A stretch of DNA of 64,000 nucleotides from Thalassarchaeum sp002495735 (lineage in GTDB: Archaea; Thermoplasmatota; Poseidoniia; Poseidoniales; Thalassarchaeaceae). Shown here piece by piece: positions 25,461-32,561 of the stretch. The first letter of the stretch is position 1. Every line of letters begins with the position of its first letter. Location: NCBI GenBank assembly GCA_937911265.1, contig CALDRG010000057.1, positions 23,003-87,002 on the forward strand, written 5' to 3'. A program made the position numbers and the translations under genes. A model generated the notes under the pieces. The model searched no databases, had not been told where the DNA came from, and saw only the letters and a list, made by a program, of their open reading frames with translations.

Positions 25461-27362
25461 ATGCGCCGCCTGACCTATCTCGCCGTGCTCCTCCTACTCT
25501 CAGGCCCTCTGGCCGGTTGCACCTCGCCCCCGGATGACGCCGAAACTGCGTCCGGATGCACCTATCCGGATGCGCTCAATTTCAACGAGTCGGCCGTAAC
25601 AGACGACGGCTCCTGCGAGTACCCCGAACCGCTCGAGGAGACCTCCGGGTGCATGTACGAGCGGGCCACCAACTTTGAGGAGGGTGCCACGGTTGACGAC
25701 GGCTCTTGCGAGTTCCTGCAGCCTACCGAAGAGAAACCTGGATGTACCTACTCAAACGCTTTGAATTTCGATGAGAACGCCAGTGTAGACGACGGCTCTT
25801 GCGAGTTCCTGCAGCCTCCCGAAGAGAAACCTGGATGTACCTACTCTAACGCTTTGAATTTCGATGAGAACGCCAGTGTAGACAATGGTTCGTGCGAATT
25901 CAGACCCTACCTGGTCTTCGGATGTAATGACACGACTGCACTGAACTTCGATGCCAACGCCACGTATAATGACGGATCTTGTGAATATATCACCCAACAC
26001 GTTTTGATGGTGCTCATCGATGGATGGCGTCCTGATTCGATAGCTGCTGGACAAACTCCTACAATCGACATGATGATGCCAGATAGTGCCTATTCTATGG
26101 CAGCCAGAGTTGAGGACACAACGATTAGTGGTTCGGGACATTCCAGTTACCTAACAGGGGTTCACCGTGACAAGCACAATGTCCATAGCAATAATTTCGA
26201 AGACCACAACTACAATCAGTACCCCTACTGGTTCCGCCTTCTCCGAGATTCTGCACCCGACACCCATCGTTCAGCATATCACAACTGGCCGACTATGTCG
26301 GATGCAGCACTCGACGAATCCGTCTGTTCCGGCTGTGGAGATTACTTCCAGGATTACGACCAGAATATCGTCAATCGGCTAGTTGCTGATTTAGCGACTA
26401 AGGAGATGAATGCAGCAACCCTCGTCCTAGATCTTATGGACGCGCGCGGACATGGCAGTGGATTCAACAGTGCGAATCCGCAGTATATCGCTGGAATGAA
26501 TCAGACTGACATTTGGCTGGGTGAAGTCATGGATGCAATCTTCGCACGACCGAATTACGTCAATGAGGAATGGATGGTCATCCTCTCCTCTGACCATGCA
26601 GGAACCGGATACGGCCACGGCTACAACATCCCCGAGCATAGAAATGTCCCACTAATTATCTGGGGGGCGGAATCTCCAGGGGAGATATGGCCACCACCTG
26701 ACGCGGTGGATGCGGTGCCTACCGCCTTGCACCACCTCGGAGTCGATATCGATCCCGCGTGGAGCCTCGATGGACGCGTTATCGGCATCGATCCGACCGC
26801 ATCTCCGATCGCTGCGCTAGGCGTTAATCTAATCTTCAACGGTGACGGAGAACTTGAGCGTGGAATGACTCCCGGAATCGACGCATCGGTGCCGGGTTGG
26901 GTCGACAATGGAACGATGACGACCTGGATCTACAACGTCCCGACATATCTGCAAACTACCGATCCCGGGCCCGCGAACAGAGGATCGAACTACTTCGGAG
27001 GTGGATCTGGTGATACAACGATGTATCAGGAGATAGATCTCACTGGTATTGAAGCAGATATTGACTGGGGTAATCTGACCTACTCACTAACAGCATATCT
27101 GGGCGGGTATTCATCTCAGAATGATCGCATGGAAGTACTCGTCGAATTCTTCGATTCGTCAGGTAATCTCCTACTTTCGGGAGGAATTGGGCCCGTCAAT
27201 GCCGCTGATCGCAACGACACGACTGGAATCTATCTTCATAGTGAAATAGGCCAAGTACCAGTGAATTCATCTTGGGTTCGAGTCACATTGAACTCATATC
27301 TAGAAACCGGCTACAATGATGCATACGCGGATAACGTTTCACTGATTCTCTCAACTCAATGA
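25461..27362 (+). CDS. lipoprotein with five Cys repeats and an alkaline phosphatase-superfamily phosphodiesterase domain
   Basis: 633 residues. A signal peptide ends in a lipobox (SGPLAGC, Cys20). Residues about 32-172 hold five repeats of about 31 residues, each beginning GC and ending DDGSCE or DNGSCE, with an A.NF(D/N) core. The catalytic domain (about 178-455) starts VLMVLIDGWRPDSI and has SGSGHSSYLTG (nucleophile region), DARGHG, SSDHAGTGYGHG and EHRNVPLIIWG, which fit the nucleotide pyrophosphatase/phosphodiesterase group of metal-dependent alkaline phosphatase-fold enzymes. The last 170 residues form a beta-rich, possibly carbohydrate-binding, domain. It probably frees phosphate or phosphoesters at the cell surface. 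The second half looks more AT-rich than its neighbours. The same Cys repeat occurs in the YHYH protein at 61074. Confidence 0.82.
   Translation: MRRLTYLAVLLLLSGPLAGCTSPPDDAETASGCTYPDALNFNESAVTDDGSCEYPEPLEETSGCMYERATNFEEGATVDDGSCEFLQPTEEKPGCTYSNALNFDENASVDDGSCEFLQPPEEKPGCTYSNALNFDENASVDNGSCEFRPYLVFGCNDTTALNFDANATYNDGSCEYITQHVLMVLIDGWRPDSIAAGQTPTIDMMMPDSAYSMAARVEDTTISGSGHSSYLTGVHRDKHNVHSNNFEDHNYNQYPYWFRLLRDSAPDTHRSAYHNWPTMSDAALDESVCSGCGDYFQDYDQNIVNRLVADLATKEMNAATLVLDLMDARGHGSGFNSANPQYIAGMNQTDIWLGEVMDAIFARPNYVNEEWMVILSSDHAGTGYGHGYNIPEHRNVPLIIWGAESPGEIWPPPDAVDAVPTALHHLGVDIDPAWSLDGRVIGIDPTASPIAALGVNLIFNGDGELERGMTPGIDASVPGWVDNGTMTTWIYNVPTYLQTTDPGPANRGSNYFGGGSGDTTMYQEIDLTGIEADIDWGNLTYSLTAYLGGYSSQNDRMEVLVEFFDSSGNLLLSGGIGPVNAADRNDTTGIYLHSEIGQVPVNSSWVRVTLNSYLETGYNDAYADNVSLILSTQ
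25695..25880 (+). repeat. 93-base tandem duplication inside the lipoprotein gene
   Basis: The unit 25695-25787 is repeated almost exactly at 25788-25880; only two or three bases differ. It encodes one 31-residue Cys repeat. The other repeats in the gene match at protein level but differ in DNA, so this copy is recent or is kept alike by gene conversion. Confidence 0.9.
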
Positions 27363-27389
27363 TTGGCTAGAATGTAATTCATTCCAAAT

Positions 27390-28154
27390 TCAGACGTAAA
27401 AGTCGCTAGAACCTTCAGACTCCGATGCACCGAGTGTCTCCTCTATCGTGCTGCCGACCTCCATAGTTTCCACCAGTTTCCTAGCCGTCTCTTCGGTTGA
27501 ATCGAGATCCAGGTCCAGAGGTAGGTCCAACCCCGCCTCTATCCACGAAGCCAGACGGTCGGCTGCCAACACATCGGTGCTGGCTCCAATGGTCTCTGCT
27601 ACAAGGCCGACTGTGGGAACGCCATATAGGGGTGAGAGGGAAATCAGCAGCCCTGCTATCCCTATCATCCCGGCCTTAGGGTGCTCCCTGCTGACTGGGA
27701 TGTCATTGGCCTCGAGATTCTTCCTGACTTCGGCATCGGCGCAGATTACGTGAATCTCCCTGTCGTCGGTACCTGCTGCGAGACCGGCCAGCACCAGCAG
27801 CTGAGGGGTGTCCGATTCCGAGGCCATCTCGAGGATTGCCTCGGAGACCTCGTGCTGGCCGGCAGCTGTCATCGGCTGCAACGGCCCACCGATCGTGATT
27901 ACCGTCCTGCCATCGGGGAGTAAGATCGAATTGATGTTGATGCGAGGAGGTGAGACGAGCCCATTGCCGTCTAGTGTTGAATGAGGAGGGAAGTCAGGAT
28001 GTAGAATCCATCCTATGGTTCGTGAGGGGTGTTTATCCGCTAGAGAGTCGACCACTATCTTACCGACGTTGCCCACACCAGGCACCGCCTCCAGTATTGC
28101 TGCGTGCTCAGGCATCCCTTCGCCTACGAGCCAGTGAATCCTCGTACGGTTCAT
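27390..28154 (-). CDS. PAC2 family protein (proteasome assembly chaperone-like)
   Basis: 254 residues. EAVPGVGNVGKIVVDSLAD, RTVITIGGPLQP and GMIGIAGLLISLSPLYGVPTVGLVAETIG match the archaeal PAC2/COG2047 family, related to eukaryotic proteasome assembly chaperone 2. The molecular role in archaea is not settled. It overlaps the nop10 stop by four bases (ATGA) and is the last gene of the L44e-S27e-aIF2alpha-Nop10-PAC2 operon, an order kept in many archaea. It is convergent with the lipoprotein gene; the 27 bases between them contain a short GAATG/CATTC stem. Confidence 0.9.
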   Translation of the reverse strand: MNRTRIHWLVGEGMPEHAAILEAVPGVGNVGKIVVDSLADKHPSRTIGWILHPDFPPHSTLDGNGLVSPPRININSILLPDGRTVITIGGPLQPMTAAGQHEVSEAILEMASESDTPQLLVLAGLAAGTDDREIHVICADAEVRKNLEANDIPVSREHPKAGMIGIAGLLISLSPLYGVPTVGLVAETIGASTDVLAADRLASWIEAGLDLPLDLDLDSTEETARKLVETMEVGSTIEETLGASESEGSSDFYV

Positions 28155-28369
28155 TCCTCTTCACTTCCATCAGCCCTAGGTGTTGGGAGGGATGCGAGCC
28201 ACTCCTTGCTGCCGACATCGAGCCTCTTCCTGCGCCTTGCCCCCTGCGGGTCCTCCGGCGAGTACTTCATCGGTGAAACGGCCACCATAGCAGCCCCGCA
28301 CTTCTTGCACCTCGTAGCCAAGCCGTACTCGCTACAGGAACTGCAGCGCTGTAATCTGGTGCGAACCAT
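28151..28369 (-). CDS. nop10: H/ACA ribonucleoprotein component Nop10
   Basis: 72 residues. An N-terminal zinc ribbon (RCSSCSEYGLATRCKKCG) precedes the hallmark SPEDPQGARRRKRLD. Nop10 bridges Cbf5 and guide RNA in the particle that makes pseudouridine in rRNA. The C-terminal 15 residues are a short unconserved tail. It is coupled to the PAC2 gene by ATGA and lies 61 bases downstream of the aIF2-alpha stop; the 28370-28430 gap shows nothing else. Confidence 0.95.
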   Translation of the reverse strand: MVRTRLQRCSSCSEYGLATRCKKCGAAMVAVSPMKYSPEDPQGARRRKRLDVGSKEWLASLPTPRADGSEEE

Positions 28370-28430
28370 CCTATCCTCAATCAGCGTCCGCTAGGAAGAG
28401 TCAATGAAGTCTGTGCCTCGTTCGTACTTC

Positions 28431-29213
28431 TCAGAGGCGTTCGAGGGAGATTGAGCCCTCGACCGAGGACATGCGCTCCGAGGCTGCCTTCTGTGCAGCT
28501 TCCCACACAGACTCCGCTGCCCGATAGTCCGGGGCCCGTATGTCCACTCTGTAGTGAGGGGCTCCATCGTAGTGACAGGTCAGCGTGACCTCCTCGAGGC
28601 CTACGGCACAGGATTCCGCGGCCTGCAACGCCTCGCGAATCGCACTGACGCCTTCGGGCCCCCAGACCTGTAGGTCGAACTCGCCACGAATCTCGACGAA
28701 TGGAGGCACGATGTTCTCTACTGCGAGTTCGGTAACCACGGTTATCCAATCTCCGGTGAAACCTGATTCACTCAGAACATTCTCGCTCATGGCGCACTCC
28801 TCGAGAGCCCCATACAGAGTCCCGAAGACCTCACGCATCTCATCGCAGACTTCGATCTTCTTCTGTTCGTCCCAGCCGACTCTCTCGGCTGCGACTCGCA
28901 TGATCTGGCTGGCCCGCTTACGGTTCTTCCACGCCTGCAGAGTGTCTCTCCTACGCTCGTCGGAAACGGATTTTATCGAGAGCTCGATACGCTCCTTGGC
29001 ACGCTTCACCTGAATCGCCTTGGCGACCACGCGCTGACCTTCTCTGAGGTGGCTGCCGATGTTCTTGACCCAGCCAGAGGCGACCTCTCCAATGAAGACG
29101 AAACCGGTTCTGCCCTCGTAACCCTCAAGATTGAGGTAGGCACCGTTTTCCTTGACGCTCCTGACCGTACAAATCAGCAGTTCCCCCTCTTCGGGCCAAG
29201 CAGCAGAACTCAC
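28431..29213 (-). CDS. aif2a: translation initiation factor 2 subunit alpha
   Basis: 260 residues from GTG 29213. An S1/OB domain (about 8-85) with VKENGAYLNLEGYEGRTGFVFIGE leads to the helical middle region (ERIELSIKSVSDERRR) and the C-terminal alpha/beta domain. With the beta and gamma subunits it brings initiator tRNA to the small ribosomal subunit. Length and order are normal for archaea. It starts 13 bases after the S27e stop in the conserved operon. Confidence 0.96.
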   Translation of the reverse strand: MSSAAWPEEGELLICTVRSVKENGAYLNLEGYEGRTGFVFIGEVASGWVKNIGSHLREGQRVVAKAIQVKRAKERIELSIKSVSDERRRDTLQAWKNRKRASQIMRVAAERVGWDEQKKIEVCDEMREVFGTLYGALEECAMSENVLSESGFTGDWITVVTELAVENIVPPFVEIRGEFDLQVWGPEGVSAIREALQAAESCAVGLEEVTLTCHYDGAPHYRVDIRAPDYRAAESVWEAAQKAASERMSSVEGSISLERL

Positions 29214-29226
29214 CTAAACGCCCCCT

Positions 29227-29400
29227 TTACTCAAGGACATCTACAATCGTGCTGCCTGACAAGTCCGCCCTGCCTCCCGCGGGGCGAGCTAGTGTCGCAC
29301 CGCAGATGGTGCAGGCAATCGAGGTTGACGCCCTTTCAAAGATGATGGCCTCGTGACCGCAGTCACGGCAATTCACACGAAGGAACCTTCCACTCATCAT
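29227..29400 (-). CDS. rps27e: 30S ribosomal protein S27e
   Basis: 57 residues starting MMSGRFLRVNCRDCG; the second ATG (29397) is the likelier start. The zinc ribbon is complete (CRDC and CTIC) and is followed by GATLARPAGGRADLSG, diagnostic for S27e. It sits between L44e (10 bases upstream) and aIF2-alpha (13 bases downstream) as in other archaea. It was found by translating the gap between those two genes. Confidence 0.95.
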   Translation of the reverse strand: MMSGRFLRVNCRDCGHEAIIFERASTSIACTICGATLARPAGGRADLSGSTIVDVLE

Positions 29401-29410
29401 CTCACCTCAA

Positions 29411-29692
29411 TCACTTGTCGACTAGTTCGAACTTCTTAGCACGCTTCCCAGCAGGGGAGTGCGCTTTACCGGTCTCTTGGCATCGGAAGATTAGATTCAC
29501 GCGCTTGGTAGGCTTCTCTCCGGATGGCTTCGGTCGAGGGAAACCGCGGTATCCTGCGGTAACACGGCGGAAGCGGCGCTGACCCCACTTCAGTTCGCTA
29601 GCACGGCGCTTCTTGACACGCTCGACGGTGTGTATGGTGTGCTTACCAGCTGTAGGGCTGTAGCGCTTCACCGTCCGCGGCATCTTCACCAT
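29411..29692 (-). CDS. rpl44e: 50S ribosomal protein L44e with lost zinc cysteines
   Basis: 93 residues. MPRTVKRY and SELKWGQRRFRRVTAGY followed by GFPRPKPSGEKPTKRVNL identify L44e without doubt. In most archaeal homologues a zinc site is built from C-x2-C in the N-terminal part (YCPYCKKHT-like) and a second C-x2-C near the C-terminus (RCTECGKAH-like). Here the first pair reads YSPTAGKHT and the second FRCQETGKAH, so three of the four cysteines are gone and zinc is probably not bound. It is the first gene of the operon; 138 non-coding bases with one hairpin lie upstream. Confidence 0.95.
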   Translation of the reverse strand: MVKMPRTVKRYSPTAGKHTIHTVERVKKRRASELKWGQRRFRRVTAGYRGFPRPKPSGEKPTKRVNLIFRCQETGKAHSPAGKRAKKFELVDK

Positions 29693-29757
29693 GTCTCCAC
29701 CTCAGCGTCTTGCGACGTCGCGGCCACCGATGACCCGTTTATGAACTCTATCGAGAC

Positions 29758-29772
29758 TCCTGCATAGCAGGA
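29758..29772. promoter_or_regulatory. 6-bp hairpin between divergent genes
   Basis: TCCTGC, loop ATA, GCAGGA, with two further pairs possible beyond a mismatch. It lies 65 bases upstream of the L44e start on the minus strand and 58 bases upstream of the plus-strand membrane gene at 29831. The surrounding 29693-29830 gap has AT-rich stretches (TACACAAATACGATGTAATG) that could carry promoters for both directions. Confidence 0.4.
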
Positions 29773-29830
29773 ATCTTCAGGATAGGTCGATTACACAAAT
29801 ACGATGTAATGAGTCAATGCTCAGTGGACC

Positions 29831-30370
29831 ATGTCGCTATGGGCCGCTCAGGTGTGGCTCGGCATGGCTATTGCTGTCATTGGTTTCGGCATGCACAGAA
29901 CGGGGCCCGCATTCAGGCGGCACCCCTTCGGGGCACCTGTGGCTCTGCTTGGATTGGCGGTGATGCTATTTCGAGTCGAGGAGCCCCCGCAGCCCGAGTC
30001 AGAAGTGGTGGCAGCTGCTATAGACGCCGCCATGTGGCTTCTGCCGGCTCTGATCGGTTCGGCACTCGTACTCATGGGAGCGCCGCTGTACTGGAGGACG
30101 CGATTGTTACCGTTGCTGGCCGGCTGGGCTCTGATCGTGGTGGCATGGTGTCAGTACTATTCGACCATGAGTGTGGTCCTATCGGACACCCTTAGGTGGG
30201 TAACCGCTCTGCTTGGAGTGGTTCTGGCTTTCACAGTGTTTGCGCTATGCGTCCGCACGGCTGAGAGGATGACCCCGCAGGAGCCCGAGACAGAGGGCCT
30301 GTCTGAGAAGGAGAGGAAGTACGTTGAGAGCGTCTTGAGGAGGCATCTGGAGGTGGCGGATGAACCCTAA
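29831..30370 (+). CDS. small polytopic membrane protein, unknown
   Basis: 179 residues with four or five hydrophobic segments (about 4-24, 31-46, 59-80, 88-105, 117-140) and a charged cytoplasmic tail with LSEKERKYVESVLRRHLEV. No family was recognised. It overlaps the next membrane-protein gene by 11 bases, so the two probably form a pair. The L37e and purF genes follow in the same direction. Confidence 0.65.
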   Translation: MSLWAAQVWLGMAIAVIGFGMHRTGPAFRRHPFGAPVALLGLAVMLFRVEEPPQPESEVVAAAIDAAMWLLPALIGSALVLMGAPLYWRTRLLPLLAGWALIVVAWCQYYSTMSVVLSDTLRWVTALLGVVLAFTVFALCVRTAERMTPQEPETEGLSEKERKYVESVLRRHLEVADEP

Positions 30371-30716
30371 TCTCGAATCGGTAATCTCAGCGTTTGCGGG
30401 CTCGGCCGCACTAACCTCGCTGTTCATAATACTCGCCTTGATAGGCACACTGAACCCCTATCACCGCCCTGCTATCCCGATGCTGGGCGCCTCAACCATC
30501 ATCCTTGCTTCCACCTACTTGTTCGCCAAAACCGTCGGCATACCTGCTGACAGCGTCGCCCTCAGAATGACGATGTCCGAGGGTGTGTTGGCCTTGCTCG
30601 ATATATTGCCGATTGTCTTCCTAATGTCCACCTTCATGTTTCTCAAGGCCTCATTGCGCAAACGCCCCGAAGACCCTCTACTGGCCCTGCTGGAGTCTGA
30701 GCCCGGTCCCAAGTGA
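30360..30716 (+). CDS. small membrane protein, unknown, paired with upstream gene
   Basis: 118 residues with three hydrophobic segments (about 11-31, 41-63, 79-99) and a short charged tail. The ATG lies inside the preceding gene, an 11-base overlap, suggesting coupled expression and perhaps a heteromeric complex. No motif suggests a function. Confidence 0.65.
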   Translation: MNPNLESVISAFAGSAALTSLFIILALIGTLNPYHRPAIPMLGASTIILASTYLFAKTVGIPADSVALRMTMSEGVLALLDILPIVFLMSTFMFLKASLRKRPEDPLLALLESEPGPK

Positions 30717-30780
30717 TTCGTTTCGCTTGGGCAACTCTCATAACACTCCCTTCGGTGGCCGCGCTGTCCTAGGTGGTACG

Positions 30781-30966
30781 ATGTCAAAGGGAACTCCAAG
30801 CATGGGCAAGCGGCAGAAGTCGACACACATCCGTTGCCGACGCTGCGGCAGGCACTCATATCACAAGACCAAGAGCGTCTGCGCTCACTGCGGCTACGGC
30901 GCCACCGCTAGGATACGCAAGTACCGGTGGAACAAACGCACCCGATTAATGGGAGCACGCAAGTAA
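30781..30966 (+). CDS. rpl37e: 50S ribosomal protein L37e
   Basis: 61 residues from ATG 30781: MSKGTPSMGKRQKSTH, then the zinc ribbon CRRC and CAHC, and the basic tail KYRWNKRTRL. All four cysteines are present, unlike L44e in the same window. It lies 46 bases before purF, an L37e-purF neighbourhood seen in other Euryarchaeota. Confidence 0.95.
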   Translation: MSKGTPSMGKRQKSTHIRCRRCGRHSYHKTKSVCAHCGYGATARIRKYRWNKRTRLMGARK

Positions 30967-31012
30967 GCCGGAAAGGGCTAAGTCCCGAACCACTAGGGTC
31001 CAATGGTATCCG

Positions 31013-32536
31013 ATGTGCGGCATCATCGGGATTTTGGGGAACCCGGGCTCTCAGGTCGCAGGCGGCATCTACGACGGCATGATTGTGCTGCAGCACCGTG
31101 GGCAGGACGCCGCCGGAATAGTGACCAGTGATTCCGACAACATCTCGCACCGCCGGGCCAATGGACTAGTCAGAGACGTCTTCAGGTCGAAGCACATGTC
31201 CAAACTCATAGGGTCGATGGGAATCGGGCACGTTCGCTACCCCACAGCAGGCTCAGGCTCAGCGAGCGAGGCTCAGCCCTTCTACACCAACACTCCGTTC
31301 GGAGTGAGCCTCGCCCACAATGGCAATCTGAATAATACCACGGACATCATCAACAGCCTGCTTGAGTATGATCACAGGAGAATCAACACCAGTTCTGATT
31401 CCGAGGCCCTACTAAATCTCTTCTCCGCTGAGATTCAGCGCTCTGTTAACGGCCGACCGGGAGGCATGGAGGCACTCACCGAAGACGATATCTTCCGCGC
31501 CGTAGAGCGCACACACCTCCGGGCCGAGGGCAGTTACAGCGTAGTCACCATGATTACGGGATGGGGGCTAGTAGCCTTCCGCGACCCCAACGGGATAAGG
31601 CCTCTATTCATGGGCAAGAACGAGGTCGACGGTTTCACTGAGCGACTATTCGCCTCGGAGAGCGTGACCTGTTCTGCTTTAGGATTCGAAGCAGATCGAG
31701 ACATCGCCCCCGGCGAGGCGGTGATAGCCAAGATGGATGGCTCGTTCTCATCCAAGGTCTGCCACGCTGAGCCGGTCCACACTCCCTGTATTTTCGAGCA
31801 CGTCTACTTCGCTCGCCCGGACTCTACCATTGACGGTATATCGGTACACGGGGCGAGGTTAAGGATGGGGGCGGCTTTGGCTAGGAGGGCCCTCAAAGAG
31901 CGCCCCGAACATGGTATCGATGCGGTGATCCCAGTGCCGGATAGCGGCAGGATAGCCGCTATGGAGATGGCCTCTGAGATGGGTGTGCCGTTTCGAGAGG
32001 GCTTCGTCAAGAACCGCTACATAGGCAGGACGTTCATCATGCCAGGTCAGGCTATCCGTAAGGATTCGGTTAAGAAAAAGCTCAACACGATAGAGGAGGA
32101 GTTCTCAGGCAAGACGGTGATGATTGTTGACGACAGCATAGTCAGAGGTAACACGTCACAAAGGATTGTCGAAATGGCCAAGGAGGCCGGTGCCAAACAA
32201 GTATACTTTGCATCCTCGGCACCTCCTATTGTACATCCGAACGTGTACGGCATCGACATGCCGGCCCGCGATGAGTACGTCGCCCATGACAGGACTATAG
32301 ATGAGATTAGGAAAGCCATCGGCGCTGATTGGCTAATCTATCAGGAGTTACCAGACCTCGTTGAGGCCTGCCTAAGGACGGGAGACCATAATCTAGTAAA
32401 CTTCGACTGCTCCTGCTTCAACGGAGTGTACGTCACCGGGGGAATTACCGAGGAGTACCTAGCGAGAATAGAGGGCGCACGCAGCGATACTGCCAAGAGA
32501 GAATCTTCGGCTGAGCACGCCGACGCGGCAGAATGA
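31013..32536 (+). CDS. purF: amidophosphoribosyltransferase, non-Fe-S (E. coli-like) type
   Basis: 507 residues. PurF starts purine synthesis by moving glutamine ammonia to PRPP. The nucleophile is Cys2 (MCGIIGILG) with no propeptide, and the PRPP loop VMIVDDSIVRGNTS is intact. The C-terminus has FDCSCFNGVYVTGG, close to the E. coli FECSVFNGVYVT segment and unlike the C-x2-C of the 4Fe-4S enzymes of Bacillus and many archaea. So this copy should lack both the propeptide and the iron-sulfur cluster. That points to a bacterial origin for the gene although L37e precedes it. Confidence 0.95.
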   Translation: MCGIIGILGNPGSQVAGGIYDGMIVLQHRGQDAAGIVTSDSDNISHRRANGLVRDVFRSKHMSKLIGSMGIGHVRYPTAGSGSASEAQPFYTNTPFGVSLAHNGNLNNTTDIINSLLEYDHRRINTSSDSEALLNLFSAEIQRSVNGRPGGMEALTEDDIFRAVERTHLRAEGSYSVVTMITGWGLVAFRDPNGIRPLFMGKNEVDGFTERLFASESVTCSALGFEADRDIAPGEAVIAKMDGSFSSKVCHAEPVHTPCIFEHVYFARPDSTIDGISVHGARLRMGAALARRALKERPEHGIDAVIPVPDSGRIAAMEMASEMGVPFREGFVKNRYIGRTFIMPGQAIRKDSVKKKLNTIEEEFSGKTVMIVDDSIVRGNTSQRIVEMAKEAGAKQVYFASSAPPIVHPNVYGIDMPARDEYVAHDRTIDEIRKAIGADWLIYQELPDLVEACLRTGDHNLVNFDCSCFNGVYVTGGITEEYLARIEGARSDTAKRESSAEHADAAE

Positions 32537-32561
32537 AGTCGCAGCGTTTTCTCAGGAATCC

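Noticed and set aside
25560..25990. Regular repeats resembling a CRISPR or tandem satellite
   Set aside because: The 93-base period is in frame and encodes Cys repeats of the lipoprotein; it is protein-level repetition.
29831..30716. Holin-like or toxin-antitoxin pair of small membrane proteins
   Set aside because: Two overlapping small membrane proteins raised the idea, but sizes, multiple helices and lack of phage or toxin neighbours do not support it.
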